A stretch of 64,000 nt of DNA, taken from contig NZ_JACSQP010000004.1 in the NCBI RefSeq assembly GCF_014836535.1, positions 62,001 through 126,000 of the forward strand, given 5' to 3'. Position numbers and translations under genes: made by a program. Origin of the DNA: Microbacterium pullorum. Its GTDB lineage: Bacteria; Actinomycetota; Actinomycetes; Actinomycetales; Microbacteriaceae. Every line of letters begins with the position of its first letter. Within the stretch, counting starts at the first letter, position 1. The notes beneath the pieces are model-generated. The model made no database searches and was not told the DNA's origin. It worked only from the letters and a program-made list of their open reading frames with translations. Shown piece by piece: positions 1-8,308 of this stretch.

Positions 1-756
1 GATGTCGACGCGACGGTTGGTGGCGAGCGCCTGCTCGCTGTCACCCTGCGCGATGGGACGCGAGGAGCCGTACCCGACCGAGGTGATGCGCTCCGCCCCG
101 ACCGAGCGTGCGTCGACGAGGTACCCGAGCACCCCGGTCGCCCGTGCGGTGGACAGCTGCCAGTTGTCGGCGAACGGGGCGTACGGCGGCCGGTGATCGG
201 CGTGCCCTTCCACCGAGATCTGGTGCTGGTCGGTGGCGAGCACGCCCCCGACGGCGTCGAGCACGGCGCGGGCCTTGTCGGAGAGCTGGTCGCTGTTGGT
301 CGCGAAGAACGTCTCGGCGCTGACCAGGCCGATCGTGAGCCCGCGGTCATCGATGGTGAACGTCGCCGCGTCGCCGAGTCCCTGGGTGTCGAGGGCTCCC
401 TGCAGGCGGGCCCGCAGGTCGTCGAGACCGAAGTACTCCAGCTCCGCCGCCGTCGGCTGCGGGTCGGCCGCCGGCACGGCGATGTCGAGGAAGCCTTCGC
501 CGGCTTCGTCGAGCAGTTCGGGCGGGATGATGACGCCTTCTGAGACATCGATCTCCGCCGAGGCCTCGGCGCCGAACCCCGTCGCGAGCGAGGCGCGCAG
601 GGCTTCGAACTTCTGCTCGTCGACCGAGGACATCGCGAACATGACGATGAACATGCACATGAGCACCGTCACCATGTCGAGGTACGACGCCATCCAGCGT
701 TCGTCGGGGCCCTGGTGGCCGTGGTCGGGGATGCGACGCGCGCGCCGGACGCTCAT
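1..756 (-). CDS. motB: Flagellar motor stator protein MotB (partial at 3' end)
   Basis: Stator subunit that anchors the proton channel to peptidoglycan. The reading frame is open from the ATG at 756 to the window edge (252 codons, no stop), so the C-terminus is missing. One transmembrane helix follows a basic N-terminus, and it contains the SYLDMVTVLM stretch whose Asp27 is in the position of the proton-carrying Asp of MotB. Near the left edge an OmpA-like peptidoglycan-binding domain is visible (VEGHADHRPP, then NWQLSTARA). The start overlaps the motA stop as ATGA, so the two are [15 protein letters not shown] coupled. Last visible gene of the long leftward flagellar operon. Confidence 0.93.
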   Translation of the reverse strand, partial: MSVRRARRIPDHGHQGPDERWMASYLDMVTVLMCMFIVMFAMSSVDEQKFEALRASLATGFGAEASAEIDVSEGVIIPPELLDEAGEGFLDIAVPAADPQPTAAELEYFGLDDLRARLQGALDTQGLGDAATFTIDDRGLTIGLVSAETFFATNSDQLSDKARAVLDAVGGVLATDQHQISVEGHADHRPPYAPFADNWQLSTARATGVLGYLVDARSVGAERITSVGYGSSRPIAQGDSEQALATNRRVDI

Positions 757-1556
757 ATGTGCTCGTCCGCGCCCTGCGGGGACTTCTCCTTGCGCTTGCC
801 GCCCTTCGCGACCGCCTCGGGAGCCAGCGCCCGCAGGCGTTCCTCGACGAGGTGGGGCGGGCTGCCCGACTGCACGGCGAGCATGCCCTCGGTGAGCAGC
901 GTCATCCGGTCGATCTCGATCTCGGCGAGGCGCTGCAGGCGCGCGCCGATGGGGAGCCAGATGAAGTTCGCCGACAGCAGGCCCCACAAGGTCGCGACGA
1001 ACGCCGCCGCGATGAGCGGGCCGAGGGTGTCGGGCTGGTCGAGCTTCTCGAGCACGTGGGTGAGGGAGACGACGGTGCCGACGATGCCGACGGTGGGGGC
1101 GTACCCGCCGAGGGTGCTGTAGAAGCGTGCGGCGGTGCGGCGGTGCGATGCGGTCGTCGCGACCTGGTCTTCCATGAGCACGCGGAGGTCGTCGGCATCC
1201 GTGCCGTCGGCGATGTTCTGCAGCGCCTGCCGGAGGAAGGGGTCCTTCTCGTCGGCGACGGCGCCTTCCAGGGCGAGGAGCCCCTGCATGCGCGCGATCT
1301 CGGCGTAGTGGACGACCTTGTCGATGAGGTCCTTCGTCGACCCGCCGAGCCCGCGGAAGGCGCGGGGGAGGGCGCGCAGCGCACCGGCGGCATCGCTCAG
1401 GGTGCCACCGGCGATGCCGATGGCGATCGTGGCGCCGAACACGAGCACCATGGGTGCCGGCAGCAGGAGGGCGCTGATGTGCGCGCCCTCGAGGGTGATC
1501 ATCGCCAGCAGCCCGCCGAAGGCGAGCAGGATGCCGATGAGCAGTGACGGGTCCAT
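753..1556 (-). CDS. motA: Flagellar motor stator protein MotA
   Basis: Membrane subunit of the proton-driven stator, partner of MotB. At 267 aa it has the usual length. Hydrophobic segments lie at about residues 4-20 and 30-50, then a cytoplasmic loop, then two more near 150-175 (VGIVGTVVSLTHVL) and 185-205. The start ATG overlaps the flbD stop and the stop overlaps the motB start, both as ATGA, so flbD-motA-motB form a coupled block. No sign of damage. Confidence 0.94.
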   Translation of the reverse strand: MDPSLLIGILLAFGGLLAMITLEGAHISALLLPAPMVLVFGATIAIGIAGGTLSDAAGALRALPRAFRGLGGSTKDLIDKVVHYAEIARMQGLLALEGAVADEKDPFLRQALQNIADGTDADDLRVLMEDQVATTASHRRTAARFYSTLGGYAPTVGIVGTVVSLTHVLEKLDQPDTLGPLIAAAFVATLWGLLSANFIWLPIGARLQRLAEIEIDRMTLLTEGMLAVQSGSPPHLVEERLRALAPEAVAKGGKRKEKSPQGADEHI

Positions 1557-1774
1557 CAGTCCTCGCCTTCTGCAACACGCCGGCCCGCCGCCGTGGCGAT
1601 GACCCGGGCGCGGTAGTCCACGATCCTGTCGATGACGGCCTCCATCGTCTCGACCACCACGAAGGTGGCGCCGTCGACCATCACGAGGGTGGTGTCGGGG
1701 GTGACCTGGATGCGCTCGATGAGGTCGGGATTCACAGCGAAGGGGGCACGGTTCAGGCGCGTGAGGACGATCAT
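1556..1774 (-). CDS. flbD: FlbD family flagellar protein
   Basis: Small protein (72 aa) of the FlbD family found in Gram-positive flagellar operons, beginning MIVLTRLNRAPFAVNPDLIE. The open frame extends further upstream, but the ATG at 1774 has a good ribosome-binding site (AGAAGGAAGAG) and matches the family's start. It lies between flgE and motA and overlaps motA by 4 bp. The molecular role of the family is poorly defined. The name rests on sequence type and position. Confidence 0.85.
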   Translation of the reverse strand: MIVLTRLNRAPFAVNPDLIERIQVTPDTTLVMVDGATFVVVETMEAVIDRIVDYRARVIATAAGRRVAEGED

Positions 1775-1853
1775 GCGCTCTCTTCCTTCTGGATCCGACG
1801 GGAGCCCACGCGGACGCGGCACCCGTCGGTCGTGCCTGGCTCTGAGTACGACT

Positions 1854-1899
1854 GTCGGCCGACGGCGCGCATCGGTAAGGGGCGCGCCGTCGGCCGGAC
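1854..1899 (-). terminator. Large inverted repeat between flgE and flbD
   Basis: Two 16-base arms (1855-1870 and 1882-1897) pair at 15 of 16 positions around an 11-base loop. The hairpin starts about 8 nt after the flgE stop codon on the transcribed strand and about 80 nt before flbD. There is no run of T, so it may be a partial terminator, an mRNA-stabilising 3' end for flgE, or an attenuator that sets lower motAB expression. Confidence 0.55.
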
Positions 1900-1904
1900 C
1901 GGCG

Positions 1905-3062
1905 TCAGCGCTTGAGGTTCGTCAGCTCCTGCAGCACCTCGTCGCTCGTGGTGATGATGCGGGCGTTGGCCTGGAAGCCGCGCTGGGCGACGATGAGGTT
2001 GGTGAACTCCTGCGAGAGGTCGACGTTCGACATCTCCAGTGCTCCGCTGACGAGCGAGCCCATGCCGTCGGCGCCGGCGGCGCCCACGGCGGCCTCACCG
2101 GAGTTCGCGCCGGCGCGGTACTGCGACGCGCCGGCCTTCTCGAGCCCTTCGGGGTTGTCGAACGATGCCAGCGCCACCTGGGCGAGCACCTGCGAGGCGC
2201 CGTTGCTGAACGCGCCGATGAGGCTGCCATCGCCCGAGATCGTGTACGACACGAGGCTCCCCGGGGCGCGACCGTTCTGCTCGCCGATCGCGATGGTGCG
2301 CAGGTCCGCGAAGCCGGTGACAGCCGAGAGGTCGACGGTGATGCCGCCCGAGACGAGGGATGCCGCACCGGGCAGCTTGCCGTCGGTGAACGCCAGCGCC
2401 GTCGTGGTGGTGCCGTCGGTGACGTCCCATCCGGCGGTGGTGCGGGTGAAGGTGAGGGCCAGCTGGCTGGCCGTGCCGACCGCGTCGTACACGGTGATGT
2501 CGCGCACGAGGGACTCGCCCACGGCGGCATCCGACGGCAGGTTGCCCTTGACGCTCGCGGCGCTGGTGGCCTGCGCGGGAGCGGTGGCGGCGATGGGCAG
2601 GGAGATGTCGGAGGTGGGACCGCCGGCGGCGATCTGACCGTCGACCGCCGTCCACCCCTGCACGAGGGAGCCGTCGCTGGTGACCATGCGCCCGGCCGCG
2701 TCGAACGAGAACGCGCCGTTGCGGGTGTAGAGGTTCTCGGCGCCGTTGCGCACGACGAAGAACCCGTCACCGGCGATCATGAGGTCGGTGGGCACGCCGG
2801 TGGCCTGCGGGGAGCCGGCGGTGAAGTTGGTGCGGATGCCGGCGACCTGCACGCCCAGACCCACCTGGGCCGGGTTCGTGCCACCGGCACCGTCCTGGGC
2901 GGCGCGGGAGTTCTGCACGATCTGCGACAGGGTGTCCTGGAACTGCACGGAGCCGGCCTTGAAGCCGATCGTGTTGACGTTGGCGATGTTGTTGCCCGTC
3001 ACGTCGAGCATGGTCTGGTGGGAGCGGAGGCCGGAGATGCCGGCATAGAGCGAACGGAGCAT
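1905..3062 (-). CDS. flgE: Flagellar hook protein FlgE
   Basis: Structural subunit of the hook, the universal joint outside the cell. It is 385 aa. The N-terminus MLRSLYAGISGLRSHQ followed by DVTGNNIANVNTIGFK is the flagellar rod/hook signature (PF00460 type). A central Ser/Thr/Ala-rich domain follows, and the C-terminus VDLSQEFTNLIVAQRGFQAN is the matching C-terminal hook/basal-body motif. It directly follows flgD, its capping protein. ATG start at 3062. Confidence 0.95.
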   Translation of the reverse strand: MLRSLYAGISGLRSHQTMLDVTGNNIANVNTIGFKAGSVQFQDTLSQIVQNSRAAQDGAGGTNPAQVGLGVQVAGIRTNFTAGSPQATGVPTDLMIAGDGFFVVRNGAENLYTRNGAFSFDAAGRMVTSDGSLVQGWTAVDGQIAAGGPTSDISLPIAATAPAQATSAASVKGNLPSDAAVGESLVRDITVYDAVGTASQLALTFTRTTAGWDVTDGTTTTALAFTDGKLPGAASLVSGGITVDLSAVTGFADLRTIAIGEQNGRAPGSLVSYTISGDGSLIGAFSNGASQVLAQVALASFDNPEGLEKAGASQYRAGANSGEAAVGAAGADGMGSLVSGALEMSNVDLSQEFTNLIVAQRGFQANARIITTSDEVLQELTNLKR

Positions 3063-3083
3063 GAGAAGCCCTTCTGGTGCGGG

Positions 3084-3506
3084 TCAGGAAGCGGGGGGAG
3101 AGGTGACGCCGGAGATGGCGTCGAGGGCGACGGTCTTGTCGCCGATGGTGACGGTGGGCACGCCCTGTTCGAACGACACCTTCGAGACGAGTCCCGACTG
3201 GGTGGTGCCGTCGACGTCGACGTAGGAGGCGTGCTGGCCGACGAGCGCGGCGGCGGCCTGGCGCATGCTGAGCGCGAAGTTCTCGCTGAACGTGTCGGTG
3301 AGTGCGGTGAGCTGCTCCATCATCGCGAGCTGCGTGGTCTGCGCCATCATGTCGTTGGTGTCCATGGGCGAGCTCGGGTCCTGGTTCTTCATCTGGGCGA
3401 CCAGGAGGCTCAGGAACACCTCGGCATCCATCGTCTGCTTCGGTGGGGACGCGGCGAGGGCCTGCGGCGCGGAGCCGGCGGCCGAGACGGAATCGACGGG
3501 GGGCAT
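3084..3506 (-). CDS. flgD: Hook-capping protein FlgD
   Basis: Scaffold needed to polymerise the hook. The ATG at 3506 is chosen because it has an AAGGAG site and gives 140 aa with the N-terminal FlgD signature (DAEVFLSLLVAQMKNQDPSSP, about residues 26-45, then MAQTTQLAMMEQL). The open frame runs further upstream but is proline-rich shadow sequence of the neighbouring gene. A short C-terminal beta segment follows (TVTIGDKTVALDAISGV). The gene lies 13 bp after the fliK-like gene and just before flgE. Confidence 0.92.
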   Translation of the reverse strand: MPPVDSVSAAGSAPQALAASPPKQTMDAEVFLSLLVAQMKNQDPSSPMDTNDMMAQTTQLAMMEQLTALTDTFSENFALSMRQAAAALVGQHASYVDVDGTTQSGLVSKVSFEQGVPTVTIGDKTVALDAISGVTSPPAS

Positions 3507-3519
3507 GGTGCTCCTTCGG

Positions 3520-5001
3520 TCAGGCGAACAGGTCGATGCCCGAGCCGACGGCGGCGGGGGCGGGTGCGGGGACGGGGGAGGGGGTGTCGGGCGCGGCGTC
3601 GCGGTCGCCGCGGGAGGTGGCGCCGGAGCTCCCCGCACCGGACTGGCCGGACGAGGTGGAGCCGGCGGCCGACCCGAAGCCGCCCGCCCACGCTGCGCCC
3701 GACGGGTTCTGGTTCTGGTGCTGCCCGTTGCCGGTGGCCGACGTGTCGCCGGCGGCGAGCACCACCGACGAGCTCGCGGCGAGTCCGGCGAGGTCGCGGC
3801 GCAGATCCACCAGCAGCGAGCGCAGGGCTTCGCGACCGGTCTCGGTGGGGGCGGCGAGCTCGATGACGATGGATGACCCGGTGATCTGCGCCTTCACCGT
3901 GACCGGGCCGAGGTTGTCCGGCGACACCGTGAGGGTGAGGGTGTGCTCCCCCTCGCCGGCGCCGGCCAGCGACAGCACGGGCGGCGTCACCTGCTGCGCG
4001 AACGGGGTGCGGTTGGCCGGGGCGGCCGCGGCCGGCGGCGGGGCGGCAGCGACCGGCTCGGCGGCCGCGGGCGCCGCCGATGCCACGCTTGCCGCAGCCA
4101 CGGCCGCGGCGGCGTCTGCGGCGCTGCGCTCGGTGCCGGGCGCGGGCATCGCCCGCGCGGCGGAGGACATCAGCGTGGCGCCTGAGGTCGCGGCTGCGGC
4201 TGCGGCGACCAGCGGGGTGGCGACCGGGGTGGCGGACGTGGCGACGGCCGGGTCGGCGGCCGGCGGCGGGCCGGCGGCCGCGGCCAGGCCGGCGGCCGCG
4301 GCAGGGGAGCCCGCGGGGGTCACGGCGGCGAACATCGACGCGACGCGCGCTCCGGCGGACGCGGCGGCGGAGGCGGGCGAGAGGGACGCCATCAGGGGCG
4401 CGGCGGCCGCGGCGAACACGGACGCCGCGTTGACGGCGGGGGTCGCCGCGGCGGCGATCTCGGCACGGGACGGCACGACGCGCCGGATCGTCTGGATGTC
4501 GGCGTCGGTGAGGTAGTTGTTGCGCAGCTCGACGTTCTTGCCCGGGCTGGGGGCGTGGATGATCTTGCCGTCGCCGGCATAGATCACGATGTGCTTCTCG
4601 CCGTTGGTGACCAGCAGATCGCCCGGGCGCGCCTCGGCGAGGGAGCCCACCTCGACGCCGATGTCGGCCTGATCCTGCACGACGCGGGGCGCGTCGATGC
4701 CGAGGTCGGCGAGCACGCGCTGCACGAGGCCCGAGCAGTCCATGCCGCTGGCATCCTCGCCGCCGAAGACGTAGGGGACGCCCAGGTAGTTCTTCGCCCG
4801 CGCGACGACGTCCTCGCCGCTGACCGTGCCGCCCGCCGGCACCGCGGCGCCGATGACGTCCTGCACAGCGGTGGCGAACGCACCGGCGCTCGTGCTCGTG
4901 GTCGCGCCGGCGGCGGCGTTCGCCGTGACCGGCTCGGGCGCGAGCGTGCGGATGCGGCTCTGGATCTCATCCACGCGCGCGAGGACGTTGACGATGCTCA
5001 C
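3520..5001 (-). CDS. fliK: NlpC/P60 peptidase fused to FliK-type hook-length control domain
   Basis: One 493-aa frame joins two activities. Residues about 60-165 form a C40 (NlpC/P60) peptidoglycan endopeptidase: VVARAKNYLGVPYVFGG, then catalytic Cys89 in MDCSGLV, His137 in KHIVIYAG and His149 as a likely third residue. A long Ala/Pro-rich linker (about 170-340) follows. Residues about 350-420 resemble the FliK/Flg_hook C-terminal domain (TLTVSPDNLGPVTVKAQI). The tail is low complexity, as is usual for secreted FliK. No signal peptide is visible, which fits export by the flagellar apparatus. The GTG start at 5001 has GAGGAGG ahead of it and overlaps the fliJ stop as GTGA. FliK sets hook length; the hydrolase could open the wall for the rod. 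The fusion is seen directly, the combined role is inferred. Confidence 0.88.
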   Translation of the reverse strand: MSIVNVLARVDEIQSRIRTLAPEPVTANAAAGATTSTSAGAFATAVQDVIGAAVPAGGTVSGEDVVARAKNYLGVPYVFGGEDASGMDCSGLVQRVLADLGIDAPRVVQDQADIGVEVGSLAEARPGDLLVTNGEKHIVIYAGDGKIIHAPSPGKNVELRNNYLTDADIQTIRRVVPSRAEIAAAATPAVNAASVFAAAAAPLMASLSPASAAASAGARVASMFAAVTPAGSPAAAAGLAAAAGPPPAADPAVATSATPVATPLVAAAAAATSGATLMSSAARAMPAPGTERSAADAAAAVAAASVASAAPAAAEPVAAAPPPAAAAPANRTPFAQQVTPPVLSLAGAGEGEHTLTLTVSPDNLGPVTVKAQITGSSIVIELAAPTETGREALRSLLVDLRRDLAGLAASSSVVLAAGDTSATGNGQHQNQNPSGAAWAGGFGSAAGSTSSGQSGAGSSGATSRGDRDAAPDTPSPVPAPAPAAVGSGIDLFA

Positions 5002-5420
5002 GATGCCTCCTCGGTGCGGGATCTGACCCCGATCTCGTCCAGTTCGATCTGTTCCACGTGGAGCTCGCGTGCGAGTTCCCGGCGGGCGTGGGCCTCGGCG
5101 AGCAGGGCGAGTCCCCGCTCGTCGATGCGGGTGGCGGTGTGCTGCTCGCGCGCCTCCGCCACGGCCGCCTCCTGCATCTCCGCGAGGGTGCGCAGGTCCG
5201 CCAGCATGCTGCGCGAGGCCACGCGGCTGGCCGCGAGGGCCGCGAGCGCGCGCACGTCCACGGCCTCGTCGACCGAGGTCGACAGTGCCGCCCGCAGCTG
5301 CCGCTCGCGGGCCTCGGTGCGCACGTGCTCCATCGAAGCGCGGGACAGATGCTCGGCGGCGGCACGCTCTTGGATGCTGCGCACGCGCAGCAGCCCGGCC
5401 AGGCGGAAGGGGCGGCTCAT
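4998..5420 (-). CDS. fliJ: Flagellar export protein FliJ
   Basis: Cytoplasmic component of the flagellar export apparatus, expected to sit in the FliI ATPase ring. It is 140 aa, almost wholly charged helix (coiled coil), beginning MSRPFRLAGLLRVRSIQE and rich in Ala, Arg and Glu. It overlaps fliI upstream and the NlpC-FliK gene downstream by 4 bp each. Sequence conservation of FliJ is low, so the name rests on the coiled-coil character, length and position after fliI. Confidence 0.85.
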   Translation of the reverse strand: MSRPFRLAGLLRVRSIQERAAAEHLSRASMEHVRTEARERQLRAALSTSVDEAVDVRALAALAASRVASRSMLADLRTLAEMQEAAVAEAREQHTATRIDERGLALLAEAHARRELARELHVEQIELDEIGVRSRTEEAS

Positions 5421-6715
5421 GAGAGGTCTCCGAAGTCCATGACGAGGGCGCGCAGCCGCTGCCACGAACTCTCCGCGGGGGCGTGTTCGTCCAACGACTG
5501 TGTGAGGAACTGCTCGATCGTGCGCTCGTGGGTGAGTGCGGCATCCACGCGCAGGTCGGCGCCGGCCCGATACGCACCGATGCCGATGAGGTCGTGCGCC
5601 CCCTGCCGTGCCGACAGCACCGTGCGCAGCGCCGTGGCGAGCTGCTGCTGCTCGCCGGTGGCGACCTTGCCGGCCAGGCGTGACACCGAGGCGAGCACGT
5701 CGATGGCCGGGTGGTGCCCGGTGAGGGCGAGGGAGCGGTCCAGCACGATGTGGCCGTCGAGGATGGAGCGCACGGTGTCGGCGACGGGCTCGTTGTGGTC
5801 GTCGCCGTCGACGAGCACGGTGTACACCCCGGTGATGGAACCCTGCCGGTCGTTGCCGGCGCGCTCCAGCAGGTTCGCCAGCACGGGGAACGTCGACGGC
5901 GGATACCCGCGTGTGGCCGGCGGCTCGCCCGCCGCCAGCCCGATCTCGCGCTGGGCCATCGCGACGCGGGTCAGGGAGTCCATCATCAGCATCACGTGCC
6001 CGCCGCCGTCGCGGAACGCCTCGGCGATGCGGGTGGCGGTGAAGGCGGCCCGCAGTCGCGCCATCGCCGGTTCGTCCGAGGTGGAGACCACGACGACCGA
6101 GCGCGCGAGACCCTCGGGACCGAGGTCGTCCTCGATGAACTCCCGCACCTCCCTGCCGCGCTCGCCGACGAGGGCGATGACGTTGAGGTCGGCGGCGGAG
6201 CCGCGGGCGATCATCGACAGCAGCGATGACTTGCCGACCCCGGATCCGGCGAACAGACCCATGCGCTGACCGCGGCCGATGGGCGTGAGGGTGTCGATCG
6301 CACGCACCCCCGACGAGAGCGGGACGTCGATGCGGGCGCGTTCCATCACCGGCGGTGTGTCGTGGCCGAGCGACACCCGGGTCGCCTCGATGGGGCCGCG
6401 GTCGTCGATCGGGCGGCCGAGGCCGTCGATGACGCGACCGAGCACCCCCGGGCCCACCGGCACGCTCAGCCCGCCCGAGAGCGGGGTGACACGGTCGCCG
6501 ACACGCAGCCCGGTCGTCGCCGACAGGGGCATGCAGCGCAGCGCGCCGCGCTCGGCGGCGACGACTTCGGCATCCACCCGTCCGCCGATCGTGATGAGGT
6601 CGCCCACGGCCGCGCCGATGCCGCGCACCTCGACACCCAGCCCGAAGATGCGCGACACGCTGCCGGAGCGCTCCGGACGGGCGGCGTCGAGCACGGCGGC
6701 GGGCCAGGCGATCAT
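5417..6715 (-). CDS. fliI: Flagellum-specific ATPase FliI
   Basis: ATPase that energises loading of flagellar export substrates. At 432 aa it is of normal length for the F1-beta-like family. The Walker A motif is at about residues 157-164 (GSGVGKSS), followed by GERGREVREF, MLMMDSLTR (Walker B) and GEPPATRGYPPSTF, all hallmark stretches. It overlaps fliH upstream and fliJ downstream as ATGA. FliH and FliJ next door are its regulator and central stalk. Confidence 0.96.
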   Translation of the reverse strand: MIAWPAAVLDAARPERSGSVSRIFGLGVEVRGIGAAVGDLITIGGRVDAEVVAAERGALRCMPLSATTGLRVGDRVTPLSGGLSVPVGPGVLGRVIDGLGRPIDDRGPIEATRVSLGHDTPPVMERARIDVPLSSGVRAIDTLTPIGRGQRMGLFAGSGVGKSSLLSMIARGSAADLNVIALVGERGREVREFIEDDLGPEGLARSVVVVSTSDEPAMARLRAAFTATRIAEAFRDGGGHVMLMMDSLTRVAMAQREIGLAAGEPPATRGYPPSTFPVLANLLERAGNDRQGSITGVYTVLVDGDDHNEPVADTVRSILDGHIVLDRSLALTGHHPAIDVLASVSRLAGKVATGEQQQLATALRTVLSARQGAHDLIGIGAYRAGADLRVDAALTHERTIEQFLTQSLDEHAPAESSWQRLRALVMDFGDLS

Positions 6716-7314
6716 CAGCCCACCTCCGCCAGCGCCGCCCGCGCACGGCGGAGCGCGGCGTCGACCCGCAGGTCGACTTCGCCGTCGGGCACCCGCACCA
6801 CGGCGTCACCGGGGGTCAGCTCGCTCGACGACTCGAACGGGATGGCTCCGGGGCGCTCGCCGAGGCCGTCGAGGGTGGCGAGATCGGGTTCGCTGAGCAC
6901 GATGACGGCGTCGGTGCTGTCGACGGCGCGCTCCGCCCGCGCGTGCGCGGTGAGCGCCGCACGCACCGGGTCGGCCAGGTCGCGCTCGAGGATCGTCTCG
7001 GCGAGCTCGACGGCGAGGGCGAGCACCCGCTCCTCGGCGATCTGCGCCAGCGCCCCGGTGCGTTCGGCCAGCGCCGTCACCGCACGGTCGAGCACATCCA
7101 GCGCAGCCGTCGTCGCGGCGACCGCGTCGGCTGCGGCGATGCGGCGCTGCTGCGCCACCCGCTCGGCCTCGCGCTCGGCCTCTTCGCGGGCGAGCCGCAT
7201 GCCCTCGGCGTACCCCATGGCGTGACCGCGACGCGAGGCGCGCTCGCGCTCGGCATCGTCGGCGGGGCCGGACAGGCGCGGGATCTCGATGCGGGTGAAG
7301 ACGTCAAGAGACAT
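6715..7314 (-). CDS. fliH: Flagellar assembly protein FliH
   Basis: Negative regulator and peripheral stalk of the FliI ATPase. The ATG at 7314 has AGGAGGAG just upstream and lies inside the end of fliG (11-bp overlap), giving 199 aa starting MSLDVFTRIEIPRL. The middle is an Ala/Glu/Arg-rich helical region, and the C-terminal half resembles the FliH/V-ATPase E-type domain (VRVPDGEVDLRVDAALRRARAAL). An in-frame extension upstream is a shadow of fliG. Confidence 0.88.
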   Translation of the reverse strand: MSLDVFTRIEIPRLSGPADDAERERASRRGHAMGYAEGMRLAREEAEREAERVAQQRRIAAADAVAATTAALDVLDRAVTALAERTGALAQIAEERVLALAVELAETILERDLADPVRAALTAHARAERAVDSTDAVIVLSEPDLATLDGLGERPGAIPFESSSELTPGDAVVRVPDGEVDLRVDAALRRARAALAEVG

Positions 7315-8308
7315 ACTCCTCCTCGTCTCCCCGCTGCACGCGGATGTCGCCGACGGCTTCGAGCGCGCGGATGATGCGGACGATCTCGGCCCTGGCTTCC
7401 TCCACCTGGGAGATGCGCACCGCGCCGATGGCCTGCGACTCCTCGTCGAGGGTGTCGCGGTTGCGCTCGGACATGTTGCGGCGGATGACCGACGCCACGG
7501 CGGGCGGCGCGCCCTTGAGAGCGAGTGCCAGGATGCGGATCTCGATGCCGCGCAGCACCCGCTGCGCATCCCGGTCCTCCAGCACCACGAGGTCGGCGAA
7601 CGTGAACATGCGCGAGCGGATGTCTTCGGCCAGCACACTGTCACGCGCCTCGAGGTTCGCCAGCAGCGCCTTCTCGACCGTGGCATCCGAGCGGTTGATG
7701 ATGTCCACCAGCGGCTGCACGCCGCCGAGCGTCTCGGGGGCGTCGCGGGTCGCGAACGCGCCGGAGCGGGCACGCAGGGTCTCGGCGACGATCGCCACGG
7801 CATCCTGCGAGGCCGTCCCCATCGTGGCGATCGCGTGGGCGACGTCGGTGCGCACCGGGTCGGACAGCTCCGCCAGCACCGCCGCGGCGCGTTCGACGGG
7901 CAGGTGCGCCACGACGAGCGCGATGGTCTGCGGCAGCTCGCCGTCGACGACGCTGGCGATCTGGGCGGGCTCGACGGAGAGGAGGAAGTCGAATGACGAT
8001 CCGGTCATCGCCGACGAGACCTTGGTGAGCACGCCCGCGGCCCGCTCGGTGCCGAACGACGCTTCGAGCAGCCCGGCCGCGATGTCACGCCCGCCGCGCG
8101 CCGGGGGCAGGTGGCCCTGCAGGATGCGGTGGAAGTCCGACAGCGCGCGGGTCGTGGTCTCGGCGTCGAGGTGCCGCAGCCGGATGATCTCGGCCGCGAT
8201 CCCTTCGGCGTCCTCTTCACTGAGGTGCTTCATCACCTCGACCGCGAGGGTGCGATCGAGGTTCATCATGACCACCGCGGCGGTCTGCGTGCCGGTGAGG
8301 GTGCTCAT
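7304..8308 (-). CDS. fliG: Flagellar motor switch protein FliG
   Basis: Rotor protein that joins the MS ring to the C ring and meets the stator. The 334-aa length is typical. It begins with the FliG N-terminal FliF-binding region (TGTQTAAVVMMNLDRTLAVEVMKHLSEEDAE), has middle-domain repeats, and a charged C-terminal domain (FTFADLVVLEDRDAQRVLRGIE) that carries the residues facing MotA. It starts within the fliF stop (ATGA). Confidence 0.95.
   Translation of the reverse strand: MSTLTGTQTAAVVMMNLDRTLAVEVMKHLSEEDAEGIAAEIIRLRHLDAETTTRALSDFHRILQGHLPPARGGRDIAAGLLEASFGTERAAGVLTKVSSAMTGSSFDFLLSVEPAQIASVVDGELPQTIALVVAHLPVERAAAVLAELSDPVRTDVAHAIATMGTASQDAVAIVAETLRARSGAFATRDAPETLGGVQPLVDIINRSDATVEKALLANLEARDSVLAEDIRSRMFTFADLVVLEDRDAQRVLRGIEIRILALALKGAPPAVASVIRRNMSERNRDTLDEESQAIGAVRISQVEEARAEIVRIIRALEAVGDIRVQRGDEEEYVS

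Noticed and set aside
1632-3866. 744-codon open frame on the plus strand
   Set aside because: Antisense to flgE and flgD, which have full family signatures. The high GC leaves long empty shadow frames.
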